Origin: Lichenibacterium minor
GTDB lineage: Bacteria > Pseudomonadota > Alphaproteobacteria > Rhizobiales > Beijerinckiaceae
Reading direction: 5' to 3'
DNA length: 64,000 bases
Assembly (NCBI RefSeq): GCF_004137685.1
Contig: NZ_QYBB01000005.1
Span: 124,001 to 188,000 of the forward strand
A program made the translations under genes and the position numbers. A model generated the notes under the pieces. That model worked only from the letters and a program-made list of their open reading frames with translations. It did no database searches and had not been told where the DNA came from. Below are positions 63,117-64,000 of the stretch, one piece after another; positions within the stretch are counted from its first letter, which is position 1, and each line of letters starts with the position of its first letter.

Positions 63117-63441
63117 ATGGCCGATCCCGCCGCACGCTCCGGCGTGTTCTCCGCGCCCCTGGACTTCAAGATTCGAGAGGTCGACTTCAAGCATCCTTCC
63201 GGCGGCGACCGCGACCGAGCCCACCCCGCCGTCACTGCAGCCCTCTTTCGTCGCCTCCGTCCCGTTCCTGCCGGGCAAGGTCTTCAAGGGCGGCCTCGTC
63301 ACCGTGACGGCGACGCAGATCCAGTACACCCAGAAGGTGATCCTCAACTTCGCCGGCCTGAGCTGGCCGCACGTTTCCGTCGCGACCCTCGTGCCGGCCG
63401 GCCCCGTCCCGATCCCGGCTTCGCTGCTCCCGATGACCTGA
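63117..63441 (+). pseudogene. small gene broken by a frameshift
   Basis: The first frame (from the ATG at 63117) reads MADPAARSGVFSAPLDFKIREVDFK with good codon use until about 63205. The convincing continuation, SFVASVPFLPGKVFKGGLVT through VTATQIQYTQKVILNFAGLS to the stop at 63441, lies one frame further on (+1). A one-base insertion or two-base deletion near 63200-63225 would restore a protein of about 107 residues. Family unknown. It is either a recent pseudogene or a sequencing error. Confidence 0.55.
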
Positions 63442-63546
63442 CCGCCGCCGCACCGGTCGAACGGGCGTTCCGCAGGCGGTGCCGTGCGGTCCCCATCGTC
63501 ACACCGGGGCGCGTGCGCTGCGCCGAGCCGCCGCGCCCCGGCGCCG

Positions 63547-64000
63547 TCACTTCCACGTCTTGAAGGCGTCCTCGATCACGCGCTGGCCGGCGGCACCCTT
63601 CTCGAAGGTCAGCTTGCCGAGCTTGCCCGAGGTGAACAGCACCGACATGTCGAACCAGTTGCGCTCCGTCATCAGGCGGAGGTTCTGGGTTTCGGCGGCG
63701 CCGCGCGTCAGCCCCACCAGGAAATAGTTGTCCGTGATGGCGACGGGGACGCCCGCCAGGGCGTCGCCCGTCGGGGCATCGTCGTCCTTGCGCATCTCGG
63801 GCACGTTGACCTGCTTGACCGGGCCCAGCACATTGCCGCCCTGGGGCAGGAAGTGGAACTCGATCGTGTGCGAGGCGGGAAGCTGCGGCTCGGGGTTCTT
63901 CTGCATCAGCATCGACACCTTGAGCTTGGCGTCGGGGATGTCGATGTCGGCCTTGACGGCGCTGGCGAGCGGCTGGCCGCCGCCGGGGCTGACGCTGTCG
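63547..64000 (-). CDS. C-terminus of a large conserved Hyphomicrobiales protein (partial)
   Basis: The 150 C-terminal residues are in the window and the frame stays open to the right edge. DIDIPDAKLKVSMLMQKNPEPQLPASHTIEF (split: DIDIPDAKLKVSMLMQKN and PASHTIEFHF), YFLVGLTRGAAETQNLRLM, NWFDMSVLFTSGKLGKLTFEKG and a final AFKTWK match the end domain of large Pro/Ala-rich proteins conserved in Bradyrhizobium and Methylobacterium relatives. The function is unknown; the N-terminus is outside the window. Confidence 0.7.
   Translation of the reverse strand, partial: DSVSPGGGQPLASAVKADIDIPDAKLKVSMLMQKNPEPQLPASHTIEFHFLPQGGNVLGPVKQVNVPEMRKDDDAPTGDALAGVPVAITDNYFLVGLTRGAAETQNLRLMTERNWFDMSVLFTSGKLGKLTFEKGAAGQRVIEDAFKTWK

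Overview
The window is a 64 kb piece of a GC-rich (about 70 %) chromosome from an alphaproteobacterium, most likely of the order Hyphomicrobiales (Rhizobiales). This rests on gene content and order: hisH-hisA-hisF-hisE followed by coaA, with a DUF2628 gene before hisH; usg beside metH; DUF6481, DUF983 and DUF3303 proteins; tandem M16 peptidases; and at the right edge the C-terminus of a large conserved protein typical of this order. The genus cannot be fixed from sequence alone. Nearly all of it is dense chromosomal housekeeping DNA. No tRNA, rRNA, CRISPR array, insertion sequence or prophage was recognised.

Layout. 1-4.4 kb: two M16 peptidase genes, a Cys-rich copper-storage-like protein, a glycine-zipper peptide, a PrmA-like methyltransferase, a small unknown gene behind a structured leader, and an RlpA-like protein. 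4.9-10.5 kb: a stress and envelope block with a YflT-like membrane protein, a PepSY-like secreted protein, a DUF892 ferritin-like protein, manganese catalase, an OprB porin and a Gly/Tyr-rich secreted protein. 10.6-22.4 kb: ligA, a sugar transporter, pgk, a hybrid histidine kinase broken by an amber codon, gap, panB-panC and an acyltransferase. 22.4-30.8 kb: a small winged-helix-like protein, GNAT, SDR, isochorismatase-like hydrolase, a 1019-residue multi-GAF/PAS kinase, DUF3303, a glycosyltransferase-like pseudoenzyme, DUF6481 and DUF983. 31-38.5 kb: a GGDEF-EAL protein, DUF4174, two metallo-beta-lactamase-fold proteins, a secreted peptide and ilvA. 38.7-41.3 kb: a lower-GC accessory patch with two unrecognised proteins, several inverted repeats and a coiled-coil membrane protein with 33-nt tandem repeats.

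41.3-46 kb: a complete branched-chain amino acid type ABC importer operon (livG, livF, substrate-binding protein, livH, livM). 46-51 kb: sulfur assimilation, with an EpsC-type serine acetyltransferase, sulfate-binding protein and cysT-cysW-cysA in one direction. A perfect 12-bp palindrome lies in the AT-rich gap shared with the divergent purB. 52.6-58.2 kb: a YbdK-like ligase, cobalamin-dependent metH with a SahR-like operator upstream, and divergent usg. 58.2-62.9 kb: DUF2628-hisH-hisA-(three small ORFs)-hisF-hisE-coaA, almost entirely chained by start/stop overlaps. 62.9-64 kb: a frameshifted small gene and the partial conserved protein.

Points for follow-up: the in-frame amber in the hybrid kinase sitting between gap and pgk; the glycosyltransferase-like protein without its DXD motif; a cloverleaf-like leader before a 67-residue ORF; three unidentified, apparently coupled small ORFs inside the his operon; the SahR-like and cys/pur palindromic sites; and the low-GC patch near 39-40.6 kb.
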